Positions 17,387 through 25,430 of a DNA stretch of 64,000 bases are shown in pieces. This stretch comes from Roseibium aggregatum IAM 12614 (GTDB lineage Bacteria > Pseudomonadota > Alphaproteobacteria > Rhizobiales > Stappiaceae): contig NZ_AAUW01000021.1 in assembly GCF_000168975.1 (NCBI RefSeq), forward strand, positions 62,001-126,000. Reading direction: 5' to 3'. How positions within the stretch are numbered: position 1 is the stretch's first letter; each line of letters begins with the position of its first letter. A model generated the notes under the pieces. The model was not told the DNA's origin. It did not search any database and saw only the letters and a program-made list of their open reading frames with translations. A program made the translations under genes and the position numbers.

Positions 17387-17686
17387 ATGCCCGCTCAAAC
17401 ATCCATGCTTCACGTCCGCGTTGACGATCAGCTCAAAGCTCAGGCCGCAGACGCGCTCGCAGGCGTCGGCCTTACGCTGTCCGATGCCGTGCGCATACTC
17501 CTGACACGCGTCGCAACAGAAGGCGGGCTGCCCGCTGGCCTGACTGCTGATTCTGATGCATACGATGCCTGGTTCCGCGCCAAGGTGCAGGAAGCACTGG
17601 ACGATCCACGCCCGGCCAAACCCCACGCCCAGGTGATGCAAGAGGCTCAGGCGTTGATTGACGAGAAGCGCCGTGCCCGATCTTGA
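17387..17686 (+). CDS. RelB/DinJ-type antitoxin
   Basis: 99 aa: SMLHVRVDDQLKAQAADALAG, then GLTLSDAVRILLTRVATEGGLP, the ribbon-helix-helix of RelB/DinJ antitoxins, then a toxin-wrapping tail. AGGAGG at 17375-17380 lies 6 nt upstream of ATG 17387. It begins 66 bp after the parE stop, forming a second, independent module with the overlapping gene. Confidence 0.92.
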   Translation: MPAQTSMLHVRVDDQLKAQAADALAGVGLTLSDAVRILLTRVATEGGLPAGLTADSDAYDAWFRAKVQEALDDPRPAKPHAQVMQEAQALIDEKRRARS

Positions 17687-17948
17687 ATGGAAGGCCAGGG
17701 CCATCGCCGACCGCCTGACGATTGTCGACTACATTTCCGACGACAACCCGGACGTTGCCCAGGCTTTCAAGGACGAGATTGAGAGCAAAGCCTCAAAGTT
17801 GCCGGAAAACGCGAAGATATACCGCCCCGGTCGGGTTGATGGGACGCGTGAGATGGTCGTGCGTGCAAATTACATCGTGGTCTACGCGGAGAACTCCAAA
17901 GTGGTGACGATCCTGCGTGTCTTGCATGCTGCGCTACAATGGCCTTGA
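17673..17948 (+). CDS. RelE/ParE-superfamily toxin
   Basis: 91 aa from a GTG at 17673 that overlaps the antitoxin stop by 14 nt: VPDLEWKARAIADRLTIVDYI, LPENAKIYRPGRVDGTREMVV and ANYIVVYAENSKVVTILRVLHAALQWP, matching RelE/ParE toxins of the RelB partner type. Its target (ribosome-bound mRNA or gyrase) cannot be decided from sequence. The end is fused to an IS1380 terminus (LHAALQWP), which may have replaced the last residues. Confidence 0.9.
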   Translation: MPDLEWKARAIADRLTIVDYISDDNPDVAQAFKDEIESKASKLPENAKIYRPGRVDGTREMVVRANYIVVYAENSKVVTILRVLHAALQWP

Positions 17949-18098
17949 GGCGATAGCACTCAACCGCCCACCGAAACCCAGAACAACGGATCAAATCCGG
18001 CGCACGAAAAGACGTGCCTAAAAACAACGCAAACGCGACAACATCATAGCTTCTGGCCTACAAACGCCCATCACCATGAATTAAGCGGGCTAGGATGG
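17949..18098 (+). mobile_element. IS1380-family 3'-end fragment
   Basis: This sequence (GGATCAAATCCGGCGCAC, GACGTGCCTAAAAACAACGC and an AAGCGGGCTAG terminus) is closely similar to the last part of the IS1380 relic ending at 45475. No transposase codons remain. Confidence 0.7.
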
Positions 18099-18147
18099 AC
18101 ATGGAAAGCAAGATGGCTGCATAATTGAATAAGCCCCTGGTCCGGTT

Positions 18148-18651
18148 TCATGGGGCAAGGTCATTCGGCAACACAGTGGGACTGAGGGATAGCGCTTCAT
18201 AACATGATGCGGTCGGATTCGACATAGCTGTCGGATGATCGATCTCTGCGATATACGGCAGACCAGTCGTGCTATTCTTGGCAAAGAACACCAACTGTCC
18301 GTTGACGTATCGCGGCGGTCTAATGGCGCTAAAATCCGGGATACCGAAATCGGAAAACCTTACCACCCGTTCGATGTAAGGCGCTTTCGGGTCTTCTAAA
18401 GCAAGCTGCGCACGATAGGCGCATTCGTAGGCCTCCGGATCTTGTATTACTTCAAAATCGCCGCCCGTCGCGAAATGGTTTATCGCCTCGGCCAGGGCTG
18501 GGGCATTCTGTGCAGACGAAATGTCGGCCGCCCCTGCAAGCAATTCGGCGGCGGATTTGAACGTTCGGTCACCTATATTGACCACGTCGCTTCCACTGTC
18601 CGGATCAAAACCTGTGAGGATGTCTGTATGGTTATGGATTCGAGATTTCAT
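18148..18651 (-). CDS. Small partner protein of the effector operon
   Basis: 167 aa from ATG 18651, whose ATGA overlaps the stop of the 923-aa gene; AAGGAAAAAGCAAG precedes it, so translation is coupled. It is soluble, acidic, Pro/Ala-rich, with no membrane segment. The middle (DPEAYECAYRAQLALEDPK and RFSDFGIPDFSAIRPPRYVN) has no family I recognise. Its place as third gene in a chaperone-effector operon suggests a secreted co-effector, an immunity-type protein or an extra chaperone. No evidence separates these. Confidence 0.6.
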   Translation of the reverse strand: MKSRIHNHTDILTGFDPDSGSDVVNIGDRTFKSAAELLAGAADISSAQNAPALAEAINHFATGGDFEVIQDPEAYECAYRAQLALEDPKAPYIERVVRFSDFGIPDFSAIRPPRYVNGQLVFFAKNSTTGLPYIAEIDHPTAMSNPTASCYEALSLSPTVLPNDLAP

Positions 18652-21419
18652 CTTGCTTTTTCCTTCCGATAATAAAGCTTCCATTCTCCTTCCAAAAAAT
18701 CGCTATCAACAGGCTTATTTTGGGATTTAGGGTTGTCTATCTGGTACAGATCAATCTTCAACGTGCCTGGATTAACGCACAATGCCCATGCGTTCCGCAC
18801 CTTATCATCACCCCAATTCGTATCGATAAAGACAATTTCTTTCACCTTGGAAAATTTCTGGATTAATTTGAAGGAAATAGTCTTAAGCACGCTCTCAAAA
18901 TAACCTATATTATCGTCTATAATTTTATCCTTAATGCTTTTATCTAACTGTTCCCATCTCGGTTCTCCGATACCTCTACTCGCCATATTGTTTGTTTCTA
19001 TTTTCCCGAGTTCCTCAGCGTAAGATCTTAGTCGACCTTTGACATAGTCCAGGAAATCTTGTAATGTCACGCCTGATCTACAAAAATCACGATCAAGGGC
19101 CATTAGCTTGGTGTCAAGGTAAGCGCCGTTAAACGCAGCATCTAATGCATCTGCAACCTCTTCGCCTTGTTGGCTGGTAAGTCGTTTACTGAGGCCACCT
19201 AGCAAAGCTGATTGAATCGATGTGTTCAATTCTGCCTTGGTAGATCCTTTTACAATCCTGAGAGACGGATGGTCGGAGAGAAATGTTACCCCGTGTCCCG
19301 GGACCCCAACGACCGAGTTCTGTCCTTTCGAGGATGGCGGCGCCGCCAGCAACGATGCCACGATATCGGTCGCACGCGCACTGCGCTTCTCGCCATTGCC
19401 GTCCTTTTCTCCCTTAAACTTCCCAGCAACGCGACTTATTTTTGGTCGCCCGCCGTAAAGCGTCGAGAAAATGGTGACCAAATTTTGCCCGCGCTTTACT
19501 TCCCATGGATAGCGGCCATCATTCTTGAAGAGTTCCAAGAACTTACTTTCACCGACAATATGCCTCAAGATGTCTTCATTCTGAAATTCTTTTTTTAGAG
19601 AATTGATCGTCCTGTCAGCAGTCAATGCTCTGATAGTTGCATCAATCCAATCCTCTTTAGTTTCGATTAATTCGGGAGGATTTTCACCCTTAATTGCAAG
19701 GACATATACGCCATGGGTCGACACGCCATCAGTTCCATAGACTAGTTCGCGATCCGGAAAGTAGATGTATTCGAATATACTTTGAAGAGCTGTAGCAATT
19801 GCCACCTGTTCTTTGGGCGTGTTTTTTAACCGTTTCAGGAAACCAACCATCTTAGACGGGCGGAGCATCTTGGACGCAGCGCTTGCCGCACGTTTGCCGG
19901 CCTTCTGAATACCAGAGGCCTCATTGCGGATGGCCGCTGTCATGATCGTTGCCTCCAAACTGCGAAGCAAAGGATCGCCATCGGCGGTCACTTTGGTAAC
20001 GGCCGGCGTCTGGATTTTTTGGGCATCGGTGAAACAGCCCCTCGTTGCAATCTCCGTATACATGCGGAGCATCCTGTCAGGGTTGTGCGCCCGCAATTTG
20101 ATCAAAGGTGCTGTCGTCGAGCATGTTCCAACTGCCCCTTGCCGGACGTTTGAGAGCATGGCGTTGACTACTGCACGTTGCGTGTCCCTGTCCGTAATTC
20201 GGTCGTGCGAAACCCCGACACTTCCCGCGACCAGAATTCTTGCGGCAGGATTACTTGGTCCGGTGACCTCCAATATATTCCTCTGAGCGCTCTTCTCGTT
20301 CTGAAAATACGCCAGTGTTGCGCGCATTTGCACTGCAAGAGCATAACTTGGCCCCGCTGGCATCGACGGATCGCTCAAGCCAGCCGCTGGCGAAAACATC
20401 ACATCATCCAGTGCGTTCTTCGCCGCTTCGAAGTCCAAATCAATGGCGGGAACAGACAACCTATCCGCGCTCGCGATCAGCGCGTCGCTGACATGGTTGG
20501 TGCGCTTGAAACGAGCATCCCTCGCTTCACCGGGATTAGGAATCGAAAACAGGTTTTCTTTAAGCCGCGAATTTTCAATAAAAGCCTCAAGACGTTCGGG
20601 CGCGTCATGGCCCACCTTGCCGACCATCTTTAACACATTTCGAACGTAGGTTGATTTTGACCTGAAGGCGCCGTCTTCTTGAAACCGCTTTAAAGCATCG
20701 CCCTTTTGCGCGAAAATCGCTGCGGCACGTATGACAGCCCCGGGATAATCTGCTGAGGCAATTGCATCCCTGAATGCATTTACAAGACCCTTATTCTCGT
20801 AGAAAGAAGGCTCGATAATTTGCAAAAGAGCGTCGTCCGAAGAATCGGTAAACGCTCCCCGAGTTGCCAAAAGAACATCCAAAACATCTTGAAGCGTTTC
20901 AATATGTTCAATAGAATTGCTGCGAGGCTCTTCGTGCAATCTTGAAAGTTGTTTTAGGAGTGCGCCGTAGACACTGGGTTTAGCTTCCAATGTCTTGAGC
21001 GAAAATCTGAAACTTGATGTTAACAGATCAAGTTTAACGGTTGAGTCGCTGCGGAGGGGCCAATAGCCTGGATCGTTTTTTGCCATCGCGTCGGTGAGCA
21101 TGCGGCGAAGTTGACAAACGGTCAGCTCCTCATTCCGTAACTCGCCTATTTTTTCCTTCAGATATGTCTTGCCTGTATCATCGATAGCTATACGGTCGAT
21201 TAGAGACATTAGTCCATTGCTACATTGATGAAGCGTCACACCGGCTTCACCGCATCCAACGGAAACGAGTTTCAGTTTTTTTGACGTTGAAGTTTCGTTT
21301 ATTGGCGAGGAGAATCGCAGATTAACGTCTGAACGCTTTGATTCCTGCTGCAATTTGTCGAGTTTCTTAAGGAATGCTTCTGGGTTGACAGTTCTATTTA
21401 TTGAAATAGTGTTTGACAT
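18648..21419 (-). CDS. Large candidate type III effector, cysteine-protease-like
   Basis: 923 aa. The N-terminus (MSNTISINRTVNPE) is Ser/Thr/Asn-rich, typical of type III signals, with no Sec signal. Three spaced segments look like a papain-type triad in the correct order: RQGAVGTCSTTAPL (C433), GVPGHGVTFLSDHP (H709) and FIDTNWGDDKVRNAWALCVN (D866 or N868, in a beta-strand pair). The long C-to-H spacing would require inserted helical domains. It lies 21 bp downstream of a CesT-like chaperone gene and upstream of a coupled small gene, all on the same strand. Length, low GC and chaperone context support an effector. The protease reading is an inference from three motifs. Confidence 0.62.
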   Translation of the reverse strand: MSNTISINRTVNPEAFLKKLDKLQQESKRSDVNLRFSSPINETSTSKKLKLVSVGCGEAGVTLHQCSNGLMSLIDRIAIDDTGKTYLKEKIGELRNEELTVCQLRRMLTDAMAKNDPGYWPLRSDSTVKLDLLTSSFRFSLKTLEAKPSVYGALLKQLSRLHEEPRSNSIEHIETLQDVLDVLLATRGAFTDSSDDALLQIIEPSFYENKGLVNAFRDAIASADYPGAVIRAAAIFAQKGDALKRFQEDGAFRSKSTYVRNVLKMVGKVGHDAPERLEAFIENSRLKENLFSIPNPGEARDARFKRTNHVSDALIASADRLSVPAIDLDFEAAKNALDDVMFSPAAGLSDPSMPAGPSYALAVQMRATLAYFQNEKSAQRNILEVTGPSNPAARILVAGSVGVSHDRITDRDTQRAVVNAMLSNVRQGAVGTCSTTAPLIKLRAHNPDRMLRMYTEIATRGCFTDAQKIQTPAVTKVTADGDPLLRSLEATIMTAAIRNEASGIQKAGKRAASAASKMLRPSKMVGFLKRLKNTPKEQVAIATALQSIFEYIYFPDRELVYGTDGVSTHGVYVLAIKGENPPELIETKEDWIDATIRALTADRTINSLKKEFQNEDILRHIVGESKFLELFKNDGRYPWEVKRGQNLVTIFSTLYGGRPKISRVAGKFKGEKDGNGEKRSARATDIVASLLAAPPSSKGQNSVVGVPGHGVTFLSDHPSLRIVKGSTKAELNTSIQSALLGGLSKRLTSQQGEEVADALDAAFNGAYLDTKLMALDRDFCRSGVTLQDFLDYVKGRLRSYAEELGKIETNNMASRGIGEPRWEQLDKSIKDKIIDDNIGYFESVLKTISFKLIQKFSKVKEIVFIDTNWGDDKVRNAWALCVNPGTLKIDLYQIDNPKSQNKPVDSDFLEGEWKLYYRKEKAR

Positions 21420-21440
21420 TATTTTATTCCTGACAGGCAG

Positions 21441-22319
21441 TTATACTTTTATCAGCATCTCGCTCGGCGGTAACTGCATGAAAACGTTTTTGTTGAAAGG
21501 CTCCAAACCCGGCAGTTGCATCAGATCTCCGACCGCGGATGCCGTTGCTGCGCCGAAGGCGGTTTCGGCTTCACCCGTCAATGCAAAAAGTGCAAACGCC
21601 CCGGGCTGGTTTTCATCATCAAGAAAAAAACCAGCAGAGCGACATTTGGCAAGGAACAGATTTCGCAACAGCATTTGAGCGCCGCAAGCACCGGTCGCCG
21701 CATAGGCGTTCCATGACCGCCACGTTGCGCTGACCAGATACTCGGCGCCAACCGCCTCCACGATCACATCGCATTCCGCGAACGACAATGCGGCGGCATC
21801 GCCGCGAACCCGTTGCAGTGCGAATGCTGTTGGTTTCAATCCTTCCGTCAGGATATCGATCGAAACTCCGCGCTGCGGTCCCTGAATGCGTGTCTGCGCC
21901 ATTAGCACATCACGAATAGGCGCTTCATCTAGCTCGCGGCTGGCGGCGGCAGTAGCCTTTGCCATCTCGACAAGTCCTAGCACGGAATGTTCGAAGGTAC
22001 CTTGGTCAACAGTCGCGGCATCAAAGCGTCGAGAGATCGTTATAAGTCCGCTGTCTGGGTGCGCTCCGATCACCATGCCGGATTGGTTACGGGTCGGATT
22101 GTTTTGCTGCAGGAGAAATATCTGCCCTTTCTGCGTCAATGGCTGTTTTATCGGCACAAGGGACGACAACACGATTTGATCGCGTGCACCGTCTGCCTCT
22201 AGCCAAACGTTTGGCCCGTCCTCGAAAACCAACTCAGTCGGTGAGCTTATAAGGTCAAGAGCGTCTTTCAACCCAAGCCAAAGTGTCAAATTGTGCCGCA
22301 GCGCTTCGAGCGCGATCAT
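21441..22319 (-). CDS. Tandem CesT/SycE-like type III secretion chaperone
   Basis: 292 aa. The first half reads as a CesT-fold chaperone: an N-terminal helix (LEALRHNLTLWLGLKD), a first strand set (TELVFEDGPNVWLEA, IVLSSLVPI), FLLQQNNPTRNQSGMVIGAH, then SGLITISRRFDAATVDQ and a final helix (LGLVEMAKATAAASREL). From about residue 155 a second, divergent copy of this alpha-beta pattern follows, ending GAFALFALTGEAETAFGAAT. Such chaperones are normally 130-170 aa, so this is a duplication/fusion. It precedes the 923-aa candidate effector by 21 bp on the same strand, the usual chaperone-effector order. AAGGGA precedes ATG 22319. Confidence 0.7.
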   Translation of the reverse strand: MIALEALRHNLTLWLGLKDALDLISSPTELVFEDGPNVWLEADGARDQIVLSSLVPIKQPLTQKGQIFLLQQNNPTRNQSGMVIGAHPDSGLITISRRFDAATVDQGTFEHSVLGLVEMAKATAAASRELDEAPIRDVLMAQTRIQGPQRGVSIDILTEGLKPTAFALQRVRGDAAALSFAECDVIVEAVGAEYLVSATWRSWNAYAATGACGAQMLLRNLFLAKCRSAGFFLDDENQPGAFALFALTGEAETAFGAATASAVGDLMQLPGLEPFNKNVFMQLPPSEMLIKV

Positions 22320-22719
22320 TTCTTGGTTCCCTTGTAGCGCGTGTAATACTCTGCAGTGTTGTAAGCCGAAAAACGCAACTATTTAGGCAAGCCGTATTGC
22401 AGACTGGGTCACTCGCGACCATTAATCTATTTAAAGTTGATATGATAAAAGAATATTTACAGCACTTCAGATTCTTACTTACAATCAATATTGTGATAAT
22501 GGGCATGACCTGTTATTTCAAATCTTCTGTCGTAAATCCATTTCATATCAGTAAAAACAATATGTTTTATATTGAACACGAATACCGGTGATGCACGTCA
22601 CAGACAGTAACGGAATTCGAACATTTTTCGATGTGAATACCTACGTCTTGGGGTTTGTTTTTCGTTTGTTACTATCAAAGATTGTTGTGTTGTAGTGGTC
22701 GGAACCGAGTGCGCCGAGT
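22320..22719. other. AT-rich intergenic region upstream of the chaperone operon
   Basis: No gene recognised. The AT-rich half (22370-22600) contains several TATAAT-like hexamers and probably holds the minus-strand promoter of the chaperone-effector operon. It ends at IS481-derived sequence. Confidence 0.4.
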
Positions 22720-23064
22720 TCCAGCGCCATCGACTTTGCCGACCACGTCATCAAGAGCTTCCCCTTTCGCATTCGCGAGATCAGAACGGACAACGGCCAT
22801 GAGTTCCAGGCCAAGTTCCATTGGCATGTCGAAGACCAGGGCATCTGTCACGCCTACATCAAGCGCGGTACGCCGCAACTGAACGGCAAGGTCGAACGCT
22901 CGCACCGCTCAGATCAACAGGAGTTCTACCAGTTACTCACCTACAAAGGCGACGTTGATCTGGAGGCGAAACTCGAAGAATGGGAGCGCTTTTACAACTT
23001 CGCCAGGCCGCACGGTGCCTTCAACGGAAAGACGCCTTACGAGGCGCTCCGAGAAAAGCTATAA
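22720..23064 (+). pseudogene. IS481-family transposase, C-terminal fragment
   Basis: The frame reads FADHVIKSFPFRIREIRTDNGHEF, then GICHAYIKRGTPQLNGKVERSHRSDQQEFYQLL and FYNFARPHGAFNGKTPYEALREKL: the second Asp and the Glu of the DDE core of IS481/IS3-like integrases. The N-terminal helix-turn-helix and first Asp are missing, so it is dead. The 3' end joins a mucR remnant 11 bp later. Confidence 0.92.
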
Positions 23065-23075
23065 TCACACTACGA

Positions 23076-23435
23076 GATGTCCCGAAAGCACCCGCAGCTA
23101 CAGGCCCAACTGACGGATCTGATCGGCTCCGTCATCAGGCATTGCAGTCAGCAGCTGCTGTGACAGAAGAGCCGGAAGCGGAGAGGCTGATCCCGACCGT
23201 ACCCATCAAAAAGTCCGTGCAGCCGGATTATATCGTCTGTCTGGAAGACGACAAAAGGTTCAAATCCCTCAAGCGTCATCTGCGTGCCGCATATAACCTG
23301 ACCTCTGAGGAGTACCGGGCCAGGTGGGGCCTTGAAGCGGACTACCCAATGGTGGCGCCCAACTATGCGGCCGCTCGTTCGGAAATCGCAGAAGAATTGG
23401 GCCTGGGGCGCAAGTTGGGCGCTCATAGGGCGTGA
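23076..23435 (+). pseudogene. mucR: MucR/Ros-family regulator, truncated and frameshifted
   Basis: Frame 1 from ATG 23076 gives QAQLTDLIGSV; a one-base deletion near 23132 then shifts to HQALQSAAAVTEEPEAE, IPTVPIKKSVQPDYIVCLED, KRFKSLKRHLRAAYNLTSEEYRARWGLEADYPMVAPNYAAAR. That is the MucR/Ros C-terminal zinc-finger domain that silences exopolysaccharide and virulence genes in Rhizobiales. The N-terminal ADIVAAYV region was lost at the IS481 joint. The last zinc-ligand His of the Ros finger is also replaced (HLRAAYN instead of HLRTHYN). Probably non-functional, although the C-terminal part could be translated from an internal start. Confidence 0.85.
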
Positions 23436-23439
23436 AAAC

Positions 23440-23525
23440 GCGGACATGATGGAACTGGTAGACATACCGGACTTAAAATCCGGAAGCGATGAGCTGTGCG
23501 GGTTCGAGTCCCGCTGTCCGCACCA
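23440..23525 (+). tRNA. tRNA-Leu (anticodon UAA)
   Basis: 86 nt including CCA: acceptor GCGGACA pairs with TGTCCGC; the anticodon arm CCGGA-CTTAAAA-TCCGG gives anticodon TAA; the T arm is GCGGG-TTCGAGT-CCCGC; the variable region is extended as expected for a class II tRNA. It reads UUA/UUG codons, rare in a GC-rich host. It stands alone, beside the mucR remnant. Confidence 0.95.
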
Positions 23526-23632
23526 AATCTGATTGCAGCGCCCTGAGCGCAGGCGTCCGCCGATCTCCAGGCCCAATCCTGCCAGTAAGGCTGGGGTGAA
23601 GTTAGTAATCCTCGTGTTGCGGGTGTCGCCAA

Positions 23633-23755
23633 ACAAAAAAAGACGCCCGCTCACGAGGAACGGGCGTTGGGCAAAGTTAATCCTGAGAGGATCTGCAGCA
23701 GTACGACCTTGCGAGGATCTTTCGGCTCATTCGAGCCTCGTACTGCTGGTGCTAT
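23633..23755 (-). ncRNA. Predicted structured small RNA, minus strand
   Basis: On the minus strand a TATATA box (about 23755-23750) precedes a segment with an 11-bp inverted repeat (CAGCAGTACGA near 23697-23707 pairing with TCGTACTGCTG near 23736-23746) and a nested GGCTC/GAGCC hairpin. A strong terminator at 23667-23635 follows. The layout, hairpin then terminator in about 110 nt, resembles plasmid antisense copy-control RNAs, but no target gene lies opposite it. The -35 box is unclear, so transcription is inferred. Confidence 0.45.
23635..23667 (-). terminator. Rho-independent terminator, minus strand
   Basis: Stem ACGCCCG (23643-23649) with CGGGCGT (23661-23667), 11-nt loop. On the minus strand it is followed by a run of seven U with one preceding C. 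Confidence 0.8.
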
Positions 23756-24028
23756 ATAGCCCCATTAGGAGGCCACTGCCTGTATCGAATGACACAGATA
23801 GTGAAGCCCGCCGATTGTGGGTGCGTCGGCACAATTCGCAGTCGATTGGAGCTGATCAGGTTGGTGGTGCAGCGCGATCCGTAGAACGCGCGATCAAAAT
23901 AGACCAATTGGTAAAAATATTCCATAATGATAATTACGCGATTTTTGATTGTAAGCGCCGGACTAAAATGTCTCACATATGCAATTCAAAAATGTCACGC
24001 TTCCCGCGTCCTTCAGGTTATCGGGAGC

Positions 24029-25426
24029 ATGGACATGGGATGGGTTTTGATGAGTGAGCGTGATTTGAATCGGGTCGAGATCCTGGCGCAGGTCGAAGAT
24101 GGCCACGTTGGCGTCACGACGGCGGCCAACCTGATGAACATGTCGAGACGGCACGTCTATCGTCTGCTGGACCGGTTCCGGTCCGAAGGTCCTGGCGGGA
24201 TCCGTCACCGGGCTCGTGGCCGCCGCCCGAACAACGCCATCCATCCCGCCAAGCGTGAGTATGCGATGACAATGGTGCGAGAGCGCTATGAGGACTTCGG
24301 ACCGACGCTGGCGGCTGAGATGCTTCTGGAACATCACGGTTTCAAGGTCGGCCGGGAGACGCTGCGCCAGTGGATGATCGAGGACGGCCTGTGGCTGTCC
24401 CGCAAGCAACGCCGGCGGTTTCATCAACCACGATTGCGCCGGGAATGTTTCGGCGAGCTGGTACAGATCGATGGTAGTGAGCACCGCTGGTTTGAGGACA
24501 GAGGCGATCCCTGCACGCTGCTGGTTTTTATTGATGATGCGACCAGTACCTTGATGGAATTACGCTTTGTGCGATCAGAAAGCGCCTTCAGCTATTTCGA
24601 GGCACTGGACTCCTATCTGACCCATCACGGCCGACCTGTTGCGTTCTACTCCGACAAGCATTCGGTGTTCAGGGTCAACAAGTCGGAGGTCAAAGGAGGC
24701 CAAGGCATGACCCAGTTCGGCCGGGCCTTGTCGGAGCTCAACATCGAGATTCTGTGCGCCAATTCCAGCCAGGCCAAGGGCCGCGTCGAGCGGGCCAACC
24801 GCACCCTTCAGGACCGTTTGGTCAAGGCCCTGAGGCTGGCTGACATCGGCACGATCGAAGATGCAAACGCGTTCCTGCCAACATTCATCGAGCGCTACAA
24901 CGCGCAGTTTTCCAAGGTTCCGGCACGGTCTGACAATCTTCATCGGGCGCTGAACGTGGAGCCGGACCGGCTTCAGGATATACTGTGCTGGAAGGAAAAA
25001 CGCTATGTGACCGCACAACTTGCGGTTTCCTACGAGCGCAAGCGGCTGATCCTGGAAGAGAACGAGGTGACCAGCGCCCTGCCCGGCAAATATGTCGAGA
25101 CGCGCCAATTTGCTGACGGTTGTCTTGAGGTGCTCTGGAACGGAGTTTCGTTGCCGTTCAAGGTGTTCGACAAAGACCAGCGGGTTTCGCATGCGGCAAT
25201 TACCGAGAACAAGCGTCTCGGCGATGTCCTGTCCTGGGTGAAGGAACAGCAGGATGCCAACCTGCCTCCGCCGAAGGTCAAGTCGTCGAGCGAGAAAGGC
25301 GGCTACAAACGTCGGGGAAAGAGGCGTGGACGGCCGAGCCTGTTTGACGATCCGAAGTACATTGCCAAGCGGCAGAAAAAGGGATCGAAGATTGAGCGGC
25401 GGAATGAGGAGACGGACCTCGTTTGA
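24029..25426 (+). CDS. ISNCY-family transposase
   Basis: About 465 aa. N-terminal helix-turn-helix (GVTTAANLMNMSRRHVYRLLDRF), then a DDE integrase core: LVQIDGSEHRWFEDRG (Asp), FYSDKHSVFRVNK (Asp) and SSQAKGRVERANRTLQDRLVKAL (Glu), and a C-terminal beta-rich domain with a basic tail (GKRRGRPSLFDDPKYIAKRQKKG). These are hallmarks of the ISNCY/IS1202 group. The start is one of several ATGs at 24029-24050. It appears intact. The left end is probably near 23965 (TGTCTCAC). A gene on the opposite strand ends 4 bp beyond the stop. Confidence 0.92.
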   Translation: MDMGWVLMSERDLNRVEILAQVEDGHVGVTTAANLMNMSRRHVYRLLDRFRSEGPGGIRHRARGRRPNNAIHPAKREYAMTMVRERYEDFGPTLAAEMLLEHHGFKVGRETLRQWMIEDGLWLSRKQRRRFHQPRLRRECFGELVQIDGSEHRWFEDRGDPCTLLVFIDDATSTLMELRFVRSESAFSYFEALDSYLTHHGRPVAFYSDKHSVFRVNKSEVKGGQGMTQFGRALSELNIEILCANSSQAKGRVERANRTLQDRLVKALRLADIGTIEDANAFLPTFIERYNAQFSKVPARSDNLHRALNVEPDRLQDILCWKEKRYVTAQLAVSYERKRLILEENEVTSALPGKYVETRQFADGCLEVLWNGVSLPFKVFDKDQRVSHAAITENKRLGDVLSWVKEQQDANLPPPKVKSSSEKGGYKRRGKRRGRPSLFDDPKYIAKRQKKGSKIERRNEETDLV

Positions 25427-25430
25427 GGCA

